Notes: generated from the letters alone by a model not told the origin. A stretch of DNA of 64,000 nt from Bacillus sp. CECT 9360 (GCF_918741275.1 NZ_CAKKNA010000006.1:186001-250000), one strand, 5' to 3'; shown: positions 9,838-20,043, counted from the stretch's first letter. A program made the numbers and translations.

Positions 9838-9982
9838 TGAATCACTTTTTATGGAATTCCTATTCAGTATTACTGAGTTTTACGGAATTCCTATCAAGTT
9901 TTACGGGATTCCCGCTCACTTTTACGGAATTCTCATTCTCTTTTACAGGATCCCGACTCGAATTTACGGAAATATCAGTATT
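9838..9982. repeat. 21-bp tandem repeat between bkdAB and bkdB
   Basis: Five to six degenerate copies share a core TTTTACGGAATTCC, repeating at 21 bases in the last four units and at a longer spacing in the first two. The array fills the gap between two co-transcribed genes. It resembles the larger TTTTGTTGCCGGAATT array at 40450-41863 in unit length and core. The periodic ORF that runs through it is an artefact of a unit length divisible by three. Confidence 0.8.
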
Positions 9983-10958
9983 CAGCCAATTCTCTCATTG
10001 CTTTTTCAACTTTTTCAGGATTCACCATGAAAAACTTTTCCATTGTCGGCGCATAAGGCATCGCAGGGATATCCGGGCCGGCCAGTCTCATGATTGGGGC
10101 ATCGAGGTCAAACAGGCAATTCTCCGCGATAATCGCCGAAACCTCACTGATGATGCTTCCTTCTTTGTTATCTTCCGTCACAAGCAAAACCTTGCCTGTC
10201 TTAGACGCAGCCTCAATAATGGCCTCTTTGTCCAATGGATAGACAGTGCGAAGATCAAGTACATGGGCCGAAATGCCGTCACTGGCAAGTTTTTCTGCTG
10301 CCTGCAGTGCAAAGTGCACACAAAGACCATATGTAATAACCGTAATGTCTTCGCCTTCGCGCTTGACGTCCGCTTTTCCGATTGGCAATACATAGTCATC
10401 GGCAGGAACTTCGCCTTTTATCAATCGGTATGCCCGCTTATGCTCAAAAAATAAGACGGGATCTTCGTCACGAATCGCCGCTTTTAATAAGCCTTTCACA
10501 TCATAGGGTGTCGACGGCATGACGATTTTCAGGCCTGGTTGGTTCGCGAAAACGGATTCTACTGATTGCGAGTGGTAAAGCGCTCCATGGACACCGCCCC
10601 CGTATGGAGCGCGAATGACAATCGGACAGCTCCAGTCATTGTTGGAGCGATAACGGATTTTCGCCGCTTCAGAAATGATCTGATTAATGGCAGGCATGAT
10701 GAAATCAGCGAATTGCATCTCGGCAATTGGACGCATTCCATACATCGCCGCTCCGATCCCGACACCAGCAATCGCAGATTCAGCAAGCGGGGTATCGATG
10801 ACACGATCTTCGCCGAATGTATCATAAAGCCCGTTAGTAGCCTTAAATACTCCGCCCTTTTTCCCTACGTCTTCGCCCAAAACGAACACGCGTGAATCTC
10901 TTTCCATTTCTTCGCGAATCGCCGTTGTGACGGCTTCAATATATGAAATTACCGACAT
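9975..10958 (-). CDS. bkdAB: Branched-chain 2-oxoacid dehydrogenase E1 beta
   Basis: This 327-residue transketolase-like beta subunit forms the E1 heterotetramer with BkdAA and decarboxylates the 2-oxoacids of Val, Ile and Leu with thiamine diphosphate. Characteristic stretches include VLGEDVGKKGGVF, TPLAESAIAGVGIGAA and VRAPYGGGVHGALYHSQS. A clear AAGGGGGAG ribosome site precedes ATG 10958. It lies 12 bases after bkdAA. Confidence 0.96.
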   Translation of the reverse strand: MSVISYIEAVTTAIREEMERDSRVFVLGEDVGKKGGVFKATNGLYDTFGEDRVIDTPLAESAIAGVGIGAAMYGMRPIAEMQFADFIMPAINQIISEAAKIRYRSNNDWSCPIVIRAPYGGGVHGALYHSQSVESVFANQPGLKIVMPSTPYDVKGLLKAAIRDEDPVLFFEHKRAYRLIKGEVPADDYVLPIGKADVKREGEDITVITYGLCVHFALQAAEKLASDGISAHVLDLRTVYPLDKEAIIEAASKTGKVLLVTEDNKEGSIISEVSAIIAENCLFDLDAPIMRLAGPDIPAMPYAPTMEKFFMVNPEKVEKAMRELAEY

Positions 10959-10970
10959 ATATACTCCCCC

Positions 10971-11966
10971 TTACTTTTCAGCATATACATATTTTAATGC
11001 CTCTTCCGCCTCGGCATATGGGGCGTTTTCTGCATAATCCGTAGCTTCGTTGACAATTTTCATTACTTTATCATTGATTTCCTTCTCTAACGCATCGTCC
11101 ATAACGTCTGTTTCTTTCAAATAGGCTCCGAAGGTAATGATTGGGTCCTTCGTTTTTGCCTCTGCCACCTCATCAGGAGCACGATAGCTGCGGTCATCAT
11201 CATCACTTGAGTGCGCGGTCAGCCGGTATGATACGGTTTCAACAAGAGTAGGTCCTTCCCCGCGACGCCCTCTGTCTGCAGCTTCTTTTACCGCTTTGTA
11301 AACTTCAAGGGGATCGTTGCCATCAACGGTTACACCTGGCATTCCATATCCTATGGCGCGATCCGATACCTTTTCACAGGCCAATTGCTTTTCGATTGGC
11401 ACGGAAATCGCGTATTTATTGTTCTCACACATGAAGATGACCGGAAGTTTATGTACGCCGGCAAAGTTCGCTCCTTCATGGAAGTCTCCCTGGTTGGAAG
11501 AACCTTCTCCAAACGTGACAAAGGTTACTAAGTCCTTGCCCTCCATTTTTCCGGCAAGCGCAATGCCGACAGCGTGTGGAACCTGTGTAGTGACCGGCGA
11601 AGATCCAGTCACAATCCGATTTTTCTTTTGCCCGAAATGTCCCGGCATTTGACGCCCTCCGGAGTTCGGATCTTCTGATTTCGCAAAGCCCGAAAGCATA
11701 AGATCCTTAGCGGTCATCCCAAAGGTAAGCACGACACCGACATCCCGGTAATAGGGAAGTACATAGTCCTTTTCCTTATCCAAACCAAAAGCAGCGCCAA
11801 CCTGTGCGGCTTCCTGTCCTTGACAGGAAATCACAAATGGGATTTTCCCTGAACGGTTTAACAGCCACATACGTTCATCGACTCTGCGTGAAAGCAACAT
11901 CATTTCATACATCTCTAATACTTTTTCATCACTAAGGCCTAATTCTTTATGACGATTTTCACCCAT
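10971..11966 (-). CDS. bkdAA: Branched-chain 2-oxoacid dehydrogenase E1 alpha
   Basis: This 331-residue subunit has the ThDP-binding region GEGSSNQGDFHEGANFA...NNKYAIS and a phosphorylation-loop-like segment near TAHSSDDDDRSYR. Three ATG starts are possible. ATG 11966 is chosen because AAGGAGGGG lies 6-8 bases upstream and the N-terminus (MGENRHKELGL) aligns with the one I recall for B. subtilis BkdAA. It lies between lpdV and bkdAB. Confidence 0.96.
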   Translation of the reverse strand: MGENRHKELGLSDEKVLEMYEMMLLSRRVDERMWLLNRSGKIPFVISCQGQEAAQVGAAFGLDKEKDYVLPYYRDVGVVLTFGMTAKDLMLSGFAKSEDPNSGGRQMPGHFGQKKNRIVTGSSPVTTQVPHAVGIALAGKMEGKDLVTFVTFGEGSSNQGDFHEGANFAGVHKLPVIFMCENNKYAISVPIEKQLACEKVSDRAIGYGMPGVTVDGNDPLEVYKAVKEAADRGRRGEGPTLVETVSYRLTAHSSDDDDRSYRAPDEVAEAKTKDPIITFGAYLKETDVMDDALEKEINDKVMKIVNEATDYAENAPYAEAEEALKYVYAEK

Positions 11967-11992
11967 CATTTTCCCCTCCTTATACAAATACA

Positions 11993-13414
11993 TTATGAAT
12001 GTATGGCCAATCCATCTACCGCAAGTGCAGCTTCACCGATCGCTTCTGACAGTGTCGGATGCGGATGAATTGTACGGGCGACCTCCCAAGGTGTCGCGTC
12101 TAACACTCTTGCAAGTCCCGCTTCGGAGATCATATCCGTCACATGCGGCCCAATCATATGTACACCCAGGATGTCATTCGTTTCGGAATCGGCGATGATT
12201 TTGATGAAGCCATCAGATTCCCCATATACCAGGGCCTTTCCAATCGCCTTGAACGGGAATTTGCCAATTTTAAGCGTATGGCCTTTTTCAAGCGCTTCAG
12301 TCTCTGTGTAACCAACGCTGGCCGCTTCGGGATTTGAATAAATACATTTTGAGACTAGCGAATAATCAATTGAGTCCGGTTTTTCTCCGGCAATATGCTC
12401 GACAGCGACAATGCCTTCATGTGAGGCGACATGTGCCAGCTGCAATCCGCCGATACAATCCCCAATGGCATACATATGGGATTCCTTCGTCTGATATACA
12501 TCATTAACCGCGATAAAGCCATTCTCAACCTTGATATCTGTATTATCCAGTCCGATGCCTTCTGTATTTGCCTGTCTGCCAACGGATACTAACATCTTGT
12601 CAGCTACGAACTCCTTAGCTTCCCCGTCTATTTCAGCTGTAATCGATACGGTTTCTCCCCGTTTCAACGTCTCAGGTAAAACCTTAGCTCCTGTAACCAG
12701 CTTGATTCCTTTTTGCTTCAAGAGGCGGAACATTTCCTTCGAAATATCTTTATCCTCGGTTGGAACGATGCGGTCGGCATACTCGATTACGGTCACGTCA
12801 ACACCAAAGTCGTTAAGCATCGAGGCCCATTCTATTCCAATAACGCCGCCTCCTACGATGATGATCGAATTTGGCAGGCTTTCAAGCTGGAGGGCTTCAT
12901 CCGAGGTGATGACCGATTCACCATCAATATCAAGGCCCGGCAAGGTTCTTGGTCTGGAGCCGGTCGCAACAATGACGTTTTTTGGGATTAACATTTCATT
13001 TTCCGTTCCGTTATTCATTTCCACAGAAATTGTCCCTGGCATTGGTGAAAAGATCGATGGGCCAAGTATTCTGCCGATTCCTTCATAAATATCGATTTTC
13101 CCTTGTTTCATTAAATGCTGAACGCCTTTATGTAATTGGTCGACAATCTTGCTTTTTCTTTCCTGGACCTTCATGAAATCCAGCGTAACTTCTCCGGTTA
13201 CCACTCCGAATTCCTCACTTTTTTTCGAGGTGCTGAACACTTCAGCGCTTCGTAACAACGCCTTTGAAGGAATGCATCCTTTGTGCAGACATGTCCCGCC
13301 CAGTTTCCCTTTTTCAACGACAGCCGTTTTCAAGCCTAATTGAGCTGCACGGATAGCCGCTACATAGCCGCCTGTTCCGCCACCCAATATGACTAAATCG
13401 TATTCTTGAGCCAT
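11993..13414 (-). CDS. lpdV: Dihydrolipoamide dehydrogenase E3 of the Bkd complex
   Basis: This 473-residue FAD disulfide oxidoreductase has the N-terminal GGGTGGY dinucleotide fold, the redox pair Cys42/Cys47 (GGTCLHKGCIPS), an NAD fold GGGVIGIEWAS and the C-terminal HPHPTLSE motif with the catalytic His. It reoxidises the lipoyl groups of BkdB and makes NADH. GGAGG precedes ATG 13414. The placement between buk and bkdAA is the usual Bacillus order. Confidence 0.95.
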   Translation of the reverse strand: MAQEYDLVILGGGTGGYVAAIRAAQLGLKTAVVEKGKLGGTCLHKGCIPSKALLRSAEVFSTSKKSEEFGVVTGEVTLDFMKVQERKSKIVDQLHKGVQHLMKQGKIDIYEGIGRILGPSIFSPMPGTISVEMNNGTENEMLIPKNVIVATGSRPRTLPGLDIDGESVITSDEALQLESLPNSIIIVGGGVIGIEWASMLNDFGVDVTVIEYADRIVPTEDKDISKEMFRLLKQKGIKLVTGAKVLPETLKRGETVSITAEIDGEAKEFVADKMLVSVGRQANTEGIGLDNTDIKVENGFIAVNDVYQTKESHMYAIGDCIGGLQLAHVASHEGIVAVEHIAGEKPDSIDYSLVSKCIYSNPEAASVGYTETEALEKGHTLKIGKFPFKAIGKALVYGESDGFIKIIADSETNDILGVHMIGPHVTDMISEAGLARVLDATPWEVARTIHPHPTLSEAIGEAALAVDGLAIHS

Positions 13415-13451
13415 TTTCTTGCCTCCTAACTAAAATTGGTAGCGGATATTA

Positions 13452-14570
13452 TTAATGCAGAATGAATGATCCTTGTCTGGACGATTGTGGATTTGGGTAC
13501 TCTTTTGACTCTTCCTCACCGTAGAGTACCCGAAGGGCTCCTTCAGCCAGAGCCTGCAATTCGTTTTCCCCCGGATGGACGATACAATCGGCAATCCAAT
13601 TTACCCGTTCGGAAATTTTATCAACAAATTTTTTGCCGTAAGCGAGGCCGCCTGTCAGGATAATTGCATCCACCTTTCCAGATAGGACTGCGGCGGAAGC
13701 ACCAATCTCTTTAGCAACCTGATAAGCCATGGCATCATATACAAGCCTTGCCTTTTCATCGCCCTTTGCAATCATTTTCTCAACCTTGACTGCATCACTA
13801 GTCCCTAAATAGGCGGCAAGTCCCCCATTTCCAACGAGCTTCTTCATCATCTCTTCCCGATAAAACTCACCGGAATAAGATAATTTGACGAGGTCGCCCG
13901 CAGGGACAGTCCCCGCTCTCTCGGGACTAAATGGGCCGTCCCCGTCCAAACCGTTATTTACGTCGATTACCTTCCCGTTCTTATGGACACCGACAGTTAT
14001 TCCGCCGCCCATATGGACAACGATTAAATTCAATTCTTCATATTTTTTCCGAAACTCGGTGGCAACCCTTCTGGCGACAGCTTTTTGGTTCAAAGCATGG
14101 AATTTACTTTTTCTCTCGATCAAGGAAAAGCCTGATATTCTCGCTAAAGAGTCCAGTTCATCGACAACGACGGGATCCACGATATATGCCGGTATATTTA
14201 AATCGGAGGCAATTTCAAAGGACAATATCCCGCCGAGATTTGATGCATGCTGCCCGTTATAGCCATTTCTTAAATCGGTTAACATCTGTTCATTAACAAC
14301 GTAGGTTCCGCCTTCAATCGCTCTTAATAAACCGCCTCTGCCACAAACGGCATCGAATTTCGAAAGATTGATTCCTTCTTTATCCAGTGTCTCAAGGATC
14401 GTTTTCTTTCGGAATTCGTATTGGTCGATGATTTGTTCAAATTGATTAATCGCTTCTGCTGGATGGCGGATGGTCCGCTCCAAAATGGACATTCCATTAT
14501 CGAAGACGCCTATTTTTGTAGAAGTTGAGCCGGGATTGATGACGAGAATTCGATGTTTTGTTTCTTGCAA
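13452..14570 (-). CDS. buk: Butyrate (branched-chain fatty acid) kinase
   Basis: This 372-residue acetate/butyrate kinase-family protein has the N-terminal phosphate motif [11 protein letters not shown], the VVHMGGGI motif and a LTGGLAYG adenosine loop. With Ptb it converts branched acyl-CoA to the free acid and ATP, giving substrate-level phosphorylation. It is the third gene of the bkd operon. The last 15 residues, rich in Ser, Gln and Asn, look poorly conserved. Confidence 0.93.
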   Translation of the reverse strand: MQETKHRILVINPGSTSTKIGVFDNGMSILERTIRHPAEAINQFEQIIDQYEFRKKTILETLDKEGINLSKFDAVCGRGGLLRAIEGGTYVVNEQMLTDLRNGYNGQHASNLGGILSFEIASDLNIPAYIVDPVVVDELDSLARISGFSLIERKSKFHALNQKAVARRVATEFRKKYEELNLIVVHMGGGITVGVHKNGKVIDVNNGLDGDGPFSPERAGTVPAGDLVKLSYSGEFYREEMMKKLVGNGGLAAYLGTSDAVKVEKMIAKGDEKARLVYDAMAYQVAKEIGASAAVLSGKVDAIILTGGLAYGKKFVDKISERVNWIADCIVHPGENELQALAEGALRVLYGEEESKEYPNPQSSRQGSFILH

Positions 14571-14629
14571 TTTTGACCCTCCATTTGTAAAGCCGCAGAA
14601 AGATTTCTTTCAAAAGACTGTTATACCGG

Positions 14630-15727
14630 TTATTTACGACGGTTTAGGATATGCTTTTCATTACGCAGGAATTGGCTGCGTGAATTTTTCATTCTTTCAA
14701 TGCGTTCTTCGGCCACGCGGTCTGCCGCCACATAAGTGGGAATCCCGTCACGCTTGGCGATTGCGATGACTTTTTCAATATTGTTATATACGGTCTCCAC
14801 CTTTTTCAAAGCACGCTCACTGTTATAGCCGTATAGCTCATCAGCGACATTGATGACCCCGCCCGCGTTTATTACATAGTCCGGCGCATAAACAATGCCC
14901 ATTTCATGGATGAGGTCTCCGTGTGTTGTATCCTTTAATTGATTATTCGCCGCACCGGCAATAACCCTAGCCTTTAATTGCGGAATCGTTTGGTCATTGA
15001 TGACAGCCCCGAGCGCGCAAGGCGCATAAATATCACATTCCACACCATATATTTCATTCGGGTCGACAGCCTTGGCCCCAAATTCATTCACTGCAAGCTG
15101 GACCGATTCTTTGTTGATATCCGTAACGACGAGCTGAGCACCTTCCTCATGAAGGTGGCGACAGAGGTTATACGCTACGTTTCCAACACCCTGAACGGCA
15201 ATGACCTTTCCTTCCAAAGAGTCTGTTCCGAATGCCTCCTTGGCCGCCGCCTTCATGCCTCGATAAACGCCATAAGCCGTGACCGGGGACGGATTGCCTG
15301 ATGAGCCGAATGCAGGCGAAATGCCCGTTACAAAATCGGTTTCCTCGTGGATTAAGTCCATATCAGCTACGGTGGTCCCGACGTCTTCCGCGGTTATATA
15401 ACGCCCGTTCAACCCCTGAATGAAGCGTCCAAATGCCCGGAACATTTCCTCATTTTTGTCCTTCCGTGGATCCCCGATAATCACTGTTTTCCCGCCACCG
15501 AGGTTTAATCCCGCAGCTGCATTTTTATACGTCATGCCACGTGCAAGGCGCAGAGCGTCCTCGATAGCCGCTTCTTCCGATTCGTATGTCCACATGCGCG
15601 TGCCCCCAAGCGCCGGGCCAAGAGTCGTATCATGAATGGCAATGATCGCTTTTAAACCAGATTGTTTATCCTGACAGAATAAAAGCTGTTCGTAATCATA
15701 CTTCTCCAAATGCTTAAAAATTTCCAT
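14630..15727 (-). CDS. bcd: Leucine (branched-chain amino acid) dehydrogenase
   Basis: This 365-residue NAD-dependent enzyme of the Glu/Leu/Phe/Val dehydrogenase family deaminates Leu, Ile and Val to 2-oxoacids, the substrates of the Bkd complex. It has the GGTRMW substrate loop, catalytic Lys in [13 protein letters not shown], and an NAD fold [16 protein letters not shown] 15727 with a GGGGGG ribosome site 7 bases upstream is preferred over an in-frame TTG at 15742. It lies 22 bases after ptb. Confidence 0.96.
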   Translation of the reverse strand: MEIFKHLEKYDYEQLLFCQDKQSGLKAIIAIHDTTLGPALGGTRMWTYESEEAAIEDALRLARGMTYKNAAAGLNLGGGKTVIIGDPRKDKNEEMFRAFGRFIQGLNGRYITAEDVGTTVADMDLIHEETDFVTGISPAFGSSGNPSPVTAYGVYRGMKAAAKEAFGTDSLEGKVIAVQGVGNVAYNLCRHLHEEGAQLVVTDINKESVQLAVNEFGAKAVDPNEIYGVECDIYAPCALGAVINDQTIPQLKARVIAGAANNQLKDTTHGDLIHEMGIVYAPDYVINAGGVINVADELYGYNSERALKKVETVYNNIEKVIAIAKRDGIPTYVAADRVAEERIERMKNSRSQFLRNEKHILNRRK

Positions 15728-15749
15728 GAATAATCCCCCCAAGAAGTCC

Positions 15750-16658
15750 TTATTTATTAGATGCAGTGCATATCGCGAGTGCGAGCGAATATAATTTGCT
15801 TTCCGCAGAATCAGCCCTGGATGTTAAGACGATTGGTGCTCTAGCCCCTGCGATGACCGCTCCAACTTTTGCTTTCGCAAAATACATCAGTGACTTGTAT
15901 AATACATTTCCGACCTCTATTGAAGGAACTAGCAATATGTCCGCTTTGCCAGCCACCTCACTGTTGATTCCTTTAGCTTGGGCAGCATATAGGGAAACCG
16001 CGTTATCGAGAGCAAACGGGCCATCCACAATACAATCGGAAATCTGGCCTCTTGCATTCATGACCGAAAGCGCGGCCGCATCAAGAGTTGCCTGCATTGC
16101 CGGATTTACTGTCTCTACAGCTGCAATCGGAGCAACCTTTGGTTTGTCTATTCCAATCGACCGAGCCACCTTTACGGCATTTGTAATGATCTGGGCCTTT
16201 TGTTGAAGATCAGGTGTGATATTCATCGCTGCATCCGTCACAACTATAAGCCGGTCATAGTCAGGCACCTCGAACACAGCAACATGTGAAAGGAGATTGC
16301 CGGTCCGCAGCCCGTATTCTTTGTTTAATACAGCTTTTAAAAGCCGGGCTGTTTCAACCTGTCCTTTCATCAACACATCTGCCTGGTTCAATTTAACGGT
16401 TTTCACAGCCTTTTCAGCAGCCATCGAAACATTTATGGCATGTTCAATACGAATTCTTTCGTTTTTTGCAAGTCCCTGCTGGTGGTTGTCAAGAAGCTCT
16501 AAAATTCTTTCTTTATCGCCAAACAGGATAAAGGAAGCCATTTTCAGCATGACCGCTTCCGCGACTGCTTTGATGATCTCTTTATCCTCAGCACCGGCTA
16601 CCGCCACTTTCATTTCTTCACGTTGGGTTGCTTGCTCAATAAGTGAGTGTAATTTCAT
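15750..16658 (-). CDS. ptb: Phosphate butyryltransferase
   Basis: This enzyme exchanges CoA for phosphate on butyryl-, isobutyryl- or isovaleryl-CoA and feeds Buk. Family stretches include [32 protein letters not shown] and LTSRADSAE. The start is uncertain. ATG 16658 aligns best with the B. subtilis protein as I recall it and leaves a leader of about 48 bases after the sigma-54 start site. An in-frame ATG at 16691 would leave almost no leader. Neither has a strong ribosome site. It is the first gene of the bkd operon. Confidence 0.92.
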   Translation of the reverse strand: MKLHSLIEQATQREEMKVAVAGAEDKEIIKAVAEAVMLKMASFILFGDKERILELLDNHQQGLAKNERIRIEHAINVSMAAEKAVKTVKLNQADVLMKGQVETARLLKAVLNKEYGLRTGNLLSHVAVFEVPDYDRLIVVTDAAMNITPDLQQKAQIITNAVKVARSIGIDKPKVAPIAAVETVNPAMQATLDAAALSVMNARGQISDCIVDGPFALDNAVSLYAAQAKGINSEVAGKADILLVPSIEVGNVLYKSLMYFAKAKVGAVIAGARAPIVLTSRADSAESKLYSLALAICTASNK

Positions 16659-16716
16659 GGCTAACTGTCCAATCCTTCCGTTTTCATTCATCTGTTTTCG
16701 CAACCAATTTACTTAA

Positions 16717-16733
16717 TGCAATTTTCATGCCAA
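16717..16733 (-). promoter_or_regulatory. Sigma-54 (SigL) promoter of the bkd operon
   Basis: The minus strand reads TTGGCATGAAAATTGCA. The -24 GG and -12 GC are exactly ten bases apart, the invariant sigma-54 geometry, and TTGGCA/TTGCA match the consensus. It faces ptb, and the sigma-54 activator gene bkdR lies immediately upstream. Confidence 0.92.
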
Positions 16734-16767
16734 TTATTCACGACAGGAAAATAAGCCATTTAGTTAT

Positions 16768-16789
16768 TTTTCGAACCAATTCATCGAAA
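16768..16789 (-). promoter_or_regulatory. Candidate BkdR upstream activating site
   Basis: TTTCGA and TCGAAA half-sites form an inverted repeat spanning 22 bp, about 35-55 bases upstream of the -24 element. Enhancer sites for sigma-54 activators are usually somewhat farther away, so this is tentative. Confidence 0.35.
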
Positions 16790-16809
16790 TATATTGCACA
16801 GTATGAAAT

Positions 16810-18888
16810 TTATTGCATGCTAGATTTTTCAAGATTGTATTTTTCAATTTTATAATATAAATTCCTTACTGAAACTGCCAATGATTTCGCGGTTGCGGTT
16901 TTGTTGCCGTTATTCTTGATCAACGTTTGCTTAATTAAGTCCCTTTCATATTGGTCAAGCAATTCTCCTAAAGACTTTTCCGGATGAGTGATCTTTCTCC
17001 CTGAAGAAGACCTATCATTTACTTTCTGTTCATCACCTTCAATAAAATCAGGGATATGAAAGGCTTCGATCACCGCTTCGTTGATTTTCATAAAAATGAT
17101 GGCCCGTCCAAGGATGTTTTCCAGTTCCCTTACATTGCCTGGCCAATCATACTGTTCCAGTTTAGCAACCGCCTGATCTGTAATCCCCTCAATGTTACGT
17201 CCGTATTCCTGATTGATTTTCTGAATGAGATGCCGAGAGAGCGCTTCGATATCTTCCTTTCTTTTCCGAAGCGGAGAGATATGAATCGGCATTCTGTTCA
17301 AGCGGAAATAAAGATCCTCCCTGAAACTGCCGATTGTGATCGCTTTTTCCAGATTCAGATTGGTCGCGGCAATGACCCTTACCTGGATAGGGATTGGCTT
17401 GGTCCCTCCGACCCGGACGATTTCATTTTCCTGGAGGACTCTGAGCAGCTTGGCCTGAATTTTGGGAGTTAACTCTCCGATCTCGTCAAGGAGAATGCTG
17501 CCCTTATTCGCCTCCTCAAAAAACCCGCGCTTACCGCCGCGTTTCGCTCCTGAAAAAGCGCCTTCTTCATAACCAAAAAGCTCGCTTTCCAGCAATGATT
17601 CCGAAATTGCGGCACAGTTGACCCGAACAAATTTATTGAATTTCTTTTCACTTGCATTATGTATCGCATGGGCAAATAGTTCTTTTCCGGTCCCAGACTC
17701 CCCTCGAAGCAGCACCGTTGCCGGCGTTTTAGCGCTTAATTTCGCCTGTTCTATAGCCAGCTGCATTTCTTCAGACTGCCCGATAATATCTTCAAATGAG
17801 TATTTTGCCTCGAGCGTTCGAATGATTTGTCTTGCTCGATCAAGCTCCTTCGTCAGCTGTTGGATCTCGGAAACGTCATGGATGACTCCGACGCTCCCCT
17901 TCAGCCTGTTATCAACAATGATCGGTGCGACATTGACGATCACGTCTTTTTTCATCGGGCCGACCCTAAGGTTTACCCCTCTGACAGGTCTCCTTGTTTG
18001 CAGTACTTGCATATGCATGCTTTCACCCTCATAAATATCGGTGGTTGCCGGTTTCCCGATCACCTCATCCTTGCTTAAGCCTGTTAGTCTTGTATAGGCC
18101 GGATTAATCAGGATGCCGTGTCCTTGTTCATCGACAACCGAGATGGCGTCATCACTTGACTGGATGATTGCCTGAAGCATCGTTTGAATCTCTTTCATAT
18201 TCGTGTTCTCTTCGGCAAGATTGACGACTTCCGTGATATCCTTAAAGACCGCAAAAGCACCGACCACTTCATTATTCTCATCAAGCAGTGGAATGCGCGT
18301 CGTAATAATTTTCCGTCCGTTTTCTAAAACCTGTTCCTGATTCTGCTCCATCCTTTTCGTCGCGATTATATGGGGGAGACGACTTCCAGGTATCAGCTTG
18401 GTGACATGTTTTCCGATCACATCTTTTTGCTTGGCTGCCACCATCTTCTCCGCACTTCTGTTAAAAAGAATGATATGGCCAGTTCTATCAACAACAATCA
18501 TTCCGTCATTCGTTGTATTAAATATCAAATCATGTTTATTTTTTTCGTTTTTGAGCTTCTCGATCAATTCCTTCTTATCCTCGAAGAGCTTGGCGATGAT
18601 ATAGGCGACACTGCCAGGGATAAGTATAGCCTTCCCGCTCTTCTTAGCACGGATTTCATCAAAGACCCGATCATCTCCCGTAGCTTCAATAATCATATCA
18701 ATATGATCATGTAGCTGTTTTACCCAGTCAGCTTCTGTCTTAATATCAAGCTTTTTGGCAAGCTTCATCCCAGGAGCATTTTCATTTCTGTCTACCACGC
18801 AATCGATTAAAAAACTTTCACTTTCCATTAAGGTTTTTAATATTGCGGTCCCGCCTGCACCGGCCCCGATCAGCAAAACTGTTTGCAA
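16810..18888 (-). CDS. bkdR: Sigma-54-dependent activator BkdR
   Basis: The 692-residue regulator has an N-terminal Rossmann-like segment ([12 protein letters not shown]), two PAS domains (about 120-225 and 235-345), a sigma-54 AAA+ domain with Walker A GESGTGKE (396-403), and a C-terminal Fis-type helix-turn-helix ([12 protein letters not shown]...). The sigma-54 contact loop reads GAFSGA (443-448) instead of the usual GAFTGA. It starts at TTG 18888 behind AGGGGGC. It lies upstream of the sigma-54 promoter of ptb and should activate the operon in response to branched-chain amino acids or their oxoacids. Confidence 0.95.
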   Translation of the reverse strand: MQTVLLIGAGAGGTAILKTLMESESFLIDCVVDRNENAPGMKLAKKLDIKTEADWVKQLHDHIDMIIEATGDDRVFDEIRAKKSGKAILIPGSVAYIIAKLFEDKKELIEKLKNEKNKHDLIFNTTNDGMIVVDRTGHIILFNRSAEKMVAAKQKDVIGKHVTKLIPGSRLPHIIATKRMEQNQEQVLENGRKIITTRIPLLDENNEVVGAFAVFKDITEVVNLAEENTNMKEIQTMLQAIIQSSDDAISVVDEQGHGILINPAYTRLTGLSKDEVIGKPATTDIYEGESMHMQVLQTRRPVRGVNLRVGPMKKDVIVNVAPIIVDNRLKGSVGVIHDVSEIQQLTKELDRARQIIRTLEAKYSFEDIIGQSEEMQLAIEQAKLSAKTPATVLLRGESGTGKELFAHAIHNASEKKFNKFVRVNCAAISESLLESELFGYEEGAFSGAKRGGKRGFFEEANKGSILLDEIGELTPKIQAKLLRVLQENEIVRVGGTKPIPIQVRVIAATNLNLEKAITIGSFREDLYFRLNRMPIHISPLRKRKEDIEALSRHLIQKINQEYGRNIEGITDQAVAKLEQYDWPGNVRELENILGRAIIFMKINEAVIEAFHIPDFIEGDEQKVNDRSSSGRKITHPEKSLGELLDQYERDLIKQTLIKNNGNKTATAKSLAVSVRNLYYKIEKYNLEKSSMQ

Positions 18889-19055
18889 GATGATGCCCCC
18901 TTACTGTTACTCTGCAAAAAATTTCACGTTTTATTATGTATGCTATGCAATGTCTTTCATTATTTCTCTTATTGTATTAAAGATGCGCTCGCTTGACAAA
19001 TTTTATATATGACTTATGATTTTTGTGATGATAATTTTTTAAAGGGGACACCTTA

Positions 19056-19286
19056 ATGAGACGGACTATCGCATTTTTAATTCTCTTCATACCGGGAGCT
19101 CTCGCAGTATATGGCATTAAAATTATGAGAGATATGCTTTTTGGGATTTCCCAGCCTCCTTATCCCGCCCTATGGGTTCAATTTTTAGCTGGTCTTGTTT
19201 TATGTATCGGTGGAATCGGATTTATCGCCGGCTTTGTCCTTCATCGGGACCGTAAGAAAGATAAGGTTCAGAATAGATTTAAATAA
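19056..19286 (+). CDS. yqzF: YqzF-type small membrane protein (DUF2627)
   Basis: This 76-residue protein has two predicted membrane helices (about 5-22 and 38-62) and a basic C-terminus (HRDRKKDKVQ). An AAAGGGGAC ribosome site precedes ATG 19056. It is divergent from bkdR and convergent with yqiK, as for yqzF in B. subtilis. Function unknown. Confidence 0.85.
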   Translation: MRRTIAFLILFIPGALAVYGIKIMRDMLFGISQPPYPALWVQFLAGLVLCIGGIGFIAGFVLHRDRKKDKVQNRFK

Positions 19287-19317
19287 AGAAAACTCGCCAA
19301 TCGGCGAGTTTTCTTTA
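19286..19317. terminator. Bidirectional terminator between yqzF and yqiK
   Basis: A perfect 14-bp stem (19286-19299 with 19304-19317) has a 4-base loop, with A-rich and T-rich flanks on both sides. It serves the two convergent genes. Confidence 0.92.
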
Positions 19318-19320
19318 TTT

Positions 19321-20043
19321 TTATTTCTGTCGAAGCTTGATTGCATTTTCCGGGAAATCGGTAAAGAAGGCGCTGCATCCTATCCGAATGAGCTCTTCCA
19401 TTCTTGTTTCATTATTGACCGTAAACGGCCGCACTTTCGTTCCTGCGCGGATAGCGGAATTAATAATATAATCCGGAGCCGCTTTAATGCTCGGATGGAT
19501 CGCTTTGGCACCTATCGATTGTGCGTAAACCCATGGCATATAAAGGCCGTCCCGGTATAACGGGGCTGTTTCAAGTTCGGGTGCTATCCGGACACAATAA
19601 ACGAGGCTGTAGTGATTGAAAGAAGACAGGATGATCCGGTCTTCCAACCGATAGCTTCGGATCAGGCCAATTACTTTTTCCTCCATACCGGGATACGGAA
19701 ACACTCCGTTTTTTAATTCAATATTACACAGCAAATCATTTCCCTGCAGCCAATCAAACAGCTCGACTAAAGTGGGTATTTCTGTACAGCCATATTGTTT
19801 ATCGAATTGATGGCTTGCATTGTAAGATTTAATTTGCTCAAGGGTATTATCCTTAACATACCCGGTACCGTTTGTTGTTCTGTCCAGCTTTTCGTCATGG
19901 ATAATGACTATTTCGCCATCTCGGGACAACTGCACATCGATTTCAAGGCCGTCAGCACCCGCTCTTTTCGCTTCCTGAAAAGAGATCATCGTATTCTCTG
20001 GATGAGTCCCTGAAGACCCCCTGTGCGCAAAAATCAATGTCAT
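19321..20043 (-). CDS. yqiK: Glycerophosphodiester phosphodiesterase family protein
   Basis: The 240-residue GDPD domain starts at ATG 20043 (MTLIFAHRGSSGTHPENT). The catalytic His/Arg of AHRG, the GADGLEIDVQLSRDG metal-binding stretch and HDEKLDRTTNGTG are all present. It has no signal peptide, so it is probably cytoplasmic. It would split glycerophosphodiesters into glycerol-3-phosphate and an alcohol. It lies downstream of spo0A, separated by a terminator. Confidence 0.92.
   Translation of the reverse strand: MTLIFAHRGSSGTHPENTMISFQEAKRAGADGLEIDVQLSRDGEIVIIHDEKLDRTTNGTGYVKDNTLEQIKSYNASHQFDKQYGCTEIPTLVELFDWLQGNDLLCNIELKNGVFPYPGMEEKVIGLIRSYRLEDRIILSSFNHYSLVYCVRIAPELETAPLYRDGLYMPWVYAQSIGAKAIHPSIKAAPDYIINSAIRAGTKVRPFTVNNETRMEELIRIGCSAFFTDFPENAIKLRQK

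Noticed and set aside
9827..10030. A 67-codon ORF with repeating FYGIP motifs
   Set aside because: It is the translation of a 21-bp tandem repeat and runs antisense into bkdAB; no ribosome site.
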